From CAYSPS01 sp964432975 (lineage in GTDB: Bacteria; Babelota; Babeliae; Babelales; UBA12409), in the NCBI GenBank assembly GCA_964432975.1, contig CAYSPS010000011.1, positions 1 through 25,362 on the forward strand: a stretch of DNA of 25,362 bases, given 5' to 3'. This document shows, one piece after another, positions 23,129-25,362 of this stretch; position 1 is the stretch's first letter; the number at the start of each line of letters is the position of its first letter. The notes under the pieces were generated by a model. The model had not been told where the DNA came from, did no database searches, and saw only the letters and a program-made list of their open reading frames with translations. The translations under genes were made by a program, and so were the position numbers.

Positions 23129-23176
23129 AAAGACCAAAATAGTCTACATTATTATAGCTTCTTTTAAGGAGTTGCC

Positions 23177-23461
23177 ATGAAAAAAATACGACCACTTTAC
23201 GATCGTATTTTAGTCGAACGTGTTGAAGAAGATGAAAAAACGCCAAGTGGCTTAGTAATCCCGTCAACGGCAAAAGAAAAGGCTCAGATTGGAAAGGTTC
23301 TTGCTGTTGGCACTGGCCGTGTTAATAATGACGGCAAAGTATTCCCGCTGGCCGTCAAAGTTGGCGATAAAGTATTTTTTGCAAAATACGCTGGCACTGA
23401 AGTAGATGACAGTCATTTGCTCATCCGCGAAGAAGATGTGTTAGGTATTGTTGAAAACTAA
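23177..23461 (+). CDS. groES: Co-chaperonin GroES
   Basis: The 94-residue co-chaperonin that caps the GroEL ring. It has the usual IRPLYDRILVERVEEDEKT start, the mobile loop with SGLVIPSTAKEKAQIGKVLAVG, and the closing KYAGTEVDDSHLLIREEDVLGIVE. The length is typical. A perfect AAGGAG lies 5 bases before the ATG. It is the first gene of the groESL operon, 37 bases ahead of groEL, with a clear promoter upstream and a HAIR-like half-site. Confidence 0.98.
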   Translation: MKKIRPLYDRILVERVEEDEKTPSGLVIPSTAKEKAQIGKVLAVGTGRVNNDGKVFPLAVKVGDKVFFAKYAGTEVDDSHLLIREEDVLGIVEN

Positions 23462-23498
23462 AACTATTTAAACAACAAGACAGGAGTTTGATAAAACT

Positions 23499-25133
23499 AT
23501 GTCAGCAAAAAAAATTCTCTTCGGCCAAGAAGCCCGTAATGAAATTATGAAAGGCGTAGATATTTTGGCTGAAGCTGTGCAAATAACTCTAGGACCTCGT
23601 GGACGTAACGTTGCATTTGAAAAATCATTTGGCTCACCGGGCATCACTAAAGATGGTGTTACGGTTGCAAAAGAAATAGAGCTTAAAGACAAGTTCCAAA
23701 ATATGGGCGCACAAATGGTGCGCGAAGTAGCAAGCAAAACTGCTGAGGTTGCTGGTGACGGTACCACCACAGCAACGGTGCTTGCACGCGCGATTTTTCA
23801 TGAAGGCAACAAATACGTAACTGCTGGCGCCAACCCGATGGAACTTAAGCGCGGCATCGATAAAGCTGTAATGGCAGCGGTTAAATCGATTAAAGACCAA
23901 TCAAAAAAAATTAGCAATAAAAAAGAAATCGAACAAATCGCAAGCATTTCAGCAAATAATGACGAAGTCATTGGCAAGCAAATTGCTGAAGCGATGGAAA
24001 AAGTTGGCCGTGATGGCGTTATCACCGTTGAAGAAGCAAAGGGCATGGAAAGCTCGATCGAAGTTGTTGAGGGCATGCAATTTGATCGCGGTTATACGTC
24101 ACCTTATTTCGTCACGAATGCTGAAAAAATGGAAGCTGTCCTTGCTGATGCAGTAATTTTAATTGTTGAAAAGAAAATCTCCAGCATGAAATCGCTTTTG
24201 CCAGTTTTGGAACAAGTAGCGCGTGCGGGCAAACAATTATTGATCATTGCAGAAGATGTCGAAGGCGAAGCACTTGCAACACTGGTCGTCAACAAAATTC
24301 GTGGTACACTCCATGTTGCAGCCGTCAAAGCCCCTGGCTTTGGTGATCGGCGCAAACAAATGCTTGAAGACATTGCTGTACTCACTGGCGGTCGCTTGGT
24401 TTCAGAAGAACTCGGCATGTCACTTGAATCTCTCAAACTTAATGATTTGGGCGGTGCCAAAAAAGTTGTCATTACCAAAGACACAACAACAATTGTTGAA
24501 GGTAATGGCTCTTCTGAAGATATTAAAAATCGCATCGCACAGCTCAAGATGCAAATCGAAAATACATCTTCAGATTACGACCGTGAAAAGCTGCAAGAAC
24601 GCTTAGCAAAACTTGCCGGCGGTGTCGCAGTTATCAAAGTAGGTGCTGCCACAGAAACCGAAATGAAAGAAAAGAAAGATCGCATTGAAGACGCATTGAG
24701 CGCAACGCGCGCCGCGGTTGAAGAAGGTATAGTTGCTGGCGGTGGTGTTGCACTTTTGCGTGCACAAGATGCGCTTGAAAATCTCAAGCTCGCAGGTGAT
24801 GAAGAATTGGGCGTTACTATTGTCAAAAAAGCACTTGAAGCCCCAATTCGCATTATTTCATCAAACGCTGGCGGGGATGCTTCGGTCATTGTGAATTCGG
24901 TTCGCCAAGAAAAAGGCGATTATGGGTTTGATGCCCGCACCGATAAATACGTGCATATGATCGAAGCTGGCATTATTGATCCAGCTAAAGTTACGCGTTT
25001 TGCATTGCAAAATGCCGCTTCTATCTCAGGGTTGTTGTTGACATCTGAAGCTGCAATTGCTGAAATTCCTGAAGAGAAAAAGGCTGCAGAGCATGCTCAT
25101 GGTGGCATGGGCGGCATGCCTGATATGATGTAA
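23499..25133 (+). CDS. groEL: Chaperonin GroEL
   Basis: The 544-residue Hsp60 chaperonin subunit: ATP-driven folding in a double ring with GroES. Visible are ITLGPRGRNV and GITKDGVTVAKEI near the N-terminus, the ATP motif GDGTTTATVLAR, a normal apical domain, GIVAGGGVALLRA near the C-terminus, and the Gly-Met-rich tail GGMGGMPDMM. Nothing is missing or truncated. The ribosome site CAGGAG lies 12 bases ahead of the ATG, which is longer than usual, so some coupling to groES is likely. The operon ends at a perfect palindrome 20 bases after the stop codon. Confidence 0.98.
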   Translation: MSAKKILFGQEARNEIMKGVDILAEAVQITLGPRGRNVAFEKSFGSPGITKDGVTVAKEIELKDKFQNMGAQMVREVASKTAEVAGDGTTTATVLARAIFHEGNKYVTAGANPMELKRGIDKAVMAAVKSIKDQSKKISNKKEIEQIASISANNDEVIGKQIAEAMEKVGRDGVITVEEAKGMESSIEVVEGMQFDRGYTSPYFVTNAEKMEAVLADAVILIVEKKISSMKSLLPVLEQVARAGKQLLIIAEDVEGEALATLVVNKIRGTLHVAAVKAPGFGDRRKQMLEDIAVLTGGRLVSEELGMSLESLKLNDLGGAKKVVITKDTTTIVEGNGSSEDIKNRIAQLKMQIENTSSDYDREKLQERLAKLAGGVAVIKVGAATETEMKEKKDRIEDALSATRAAVEEGIVAGGGVALLRAQDALENLKLAGDEELGVTIVKKALEAPIRIISSNAGGDASVIVNSVRQEKGDYGFDARTDKYVHMIEAGIIDPAKVTRFALQNAASISGLLLTSEAAIAEIPEEKKAAEHAHGGMGGMPDMM

Positions 25134-25153
25134 AAAAACAAATGTTCTTTTTT

Positions 25154-25181
25154 AAATTGGCCAGCTTAAGCTGGCCAATTT
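25154..25181. terminator. 28-bp perfect palindrome after groEL
   Basis: Two perfect 14-base arms (25154-25167 and 25168-25181) form a hairpin with a GC-rich upper part around GGCCAGC and a TTAA tip. It probably ends the groESL transcript, although the T-run after it on the plus strand is weak (AATTTATT). Confidence 0.65.
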
Positions 25182-25200
25182 ATTGAGACTTCATTACAAT
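25172..25200 (+). promoter_or_regulatory. Possible promoter for tRNA-Ser inside the palindrome
   Basis: TGGCCA (25172-25177), in the right arm of the palindrome, and TACAAT (25195-25200) are 17 bases apart. The start would lie just ahead of the tRNA. The -35 match is 4 of 6, so this is tentative. Confidence 0.35.
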
Positions 25201-25212
25201 AAAGAAGACCCT

Positions 25213-25304
25213 GGAGAGATGGCAGAGTGGTCGATTGCGGCGGTCTTGAAAACCGTTATCCCATGAAAGTGGGATCGTGGGTTCGAATCCCACTCTCTCC
25301 TCCA
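25213..25304 (+). tRNA. tRNA-Ser (anticodon UGA)
   Basis: The acceptor GGAGAGA (25213-25219) pairs with TCTCTCC (25294-25300). The anticodon loop CTTGAAA carries TGA, which reads UCA serine codons. A long variable arm with an ATCCCA/TGGGAT stem is the class II mark of tRNA-Ser. The T arm is GTGGG-TTCGAAT-CCCAC and CCA is encoded (25302-25304). The discriminator base is T (25301), where bacterial tRNA-Ser usually has G. Confidence 0.96.
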
Positions 25305-25310
25305 CTCTTC

Positions 25311-25350
25311 GCTCCTACGGAGCTTCCGCCATCGCCGAAGGTTATGGCGG
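25311..25350. repeat. REP-like pair of GC-rich hairpins, cut by the window edge
   Basis: Directly after tRNA-Ser come two hairpins: GCTCC-TAC-GGAGC (25311-25323) and CCGCCAT...ATGGCGG (25326-25332 with 25344-25350, 11-base loop). They are clearly richer in G and C than the intergenic sequence around them and resemble extragenic palindromic repeats. No second copy lies in the window, and the element may continue past its end. Confidence 0.45.
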
Positions 25351-25362
25351 ACAAGTCGTCTG

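Noticed and set aside
22944..23176. CIRCE operator for groES
   Set aside because: No TTAGCACTC-N9-GAGTGCTAA or close variant is present.

Overview
The window looks like a chromosomal piece of a host-associated bacterium with a compact, moderately AT-rich genome. The gene content (many small orphan proteins with Sec signal peptides, an amino acid permease, a membrane-anchored thioredoxin reductase-thioredoxin fusion, isolated housekeeping genes in place of the usual operons) fits the candidate phylum Dependentiae (TM6/Babeliae) best. That placement is an inference from style and protein character, not from a marker-gene search. I call 29 protein genes, two tRNAs, and a set of promoters, terminators and repeats. 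No gap between genes exceeds 300 bases; the longest are about 240 bases (rplM/spoVG) and 230 bases (before groES), and both hold promoters. I see no CRISPR array, insertion sequence or prophage.

Layout. 1-4.0 kb: secreted orphans of unknown function around the ribosome-associated ATPase gene ychF. 4.0-6.7 kb: an anchored TrxB-TrxA fusion and a secreted alpha/beta hydrolase. 6.8-8.5 kb: rplM and spoVG transcribed apart from a shared promoter region, then tRNA-Gln and a Maf-type nucleotide pyrophosphatase. 8.5-10.0 kb: a small secreted membrane protein converging on an orphan gene and an HspR-like MerR regulator. 10.0-13.7 kb: a secreted orphan coupled to an inositol-monophosphatase-family gene, a cysteine-rich secreted HExxH peptidase, and two more secreted orphans. 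13.8-14.8 kb: a lone mraY. 14.8-16.1 kb: a secreted orphan, then a single gene of different codon use bracketed by 32-bp direct repeats. 16.2-22.9 kb: six genes in one minus-strand run (secreted orphan, tgt, acs, DUF1796 protein, TrmH/SpoU methyltransferase, APC permease) with overlapping or nearly touching ends in its first five genes. 23.2-25.3 kb: groES-groEL, a perfect palindrome, tRNA-Ser and the start of a REP-like hairpin element.

What stands out is the export bias: 14 of 29 genes start with a signal peptide, and two enzymes that normally work in the cytosol (TrxB-TrxA and acetyl-CoA synthetase) carry N-terminal hydrophobic segments. Six of the exported proteins have a Met just after the predicted signal-peptidase site, and eight of the 14 exported-protein genes have a G-run (GGGG or GGGGG) in the ribosome binding site, which is rare before the cytosolic genes here. 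The Tgt enzyme has changes at the residues that read preQ1, which may point to salvage of a different base.
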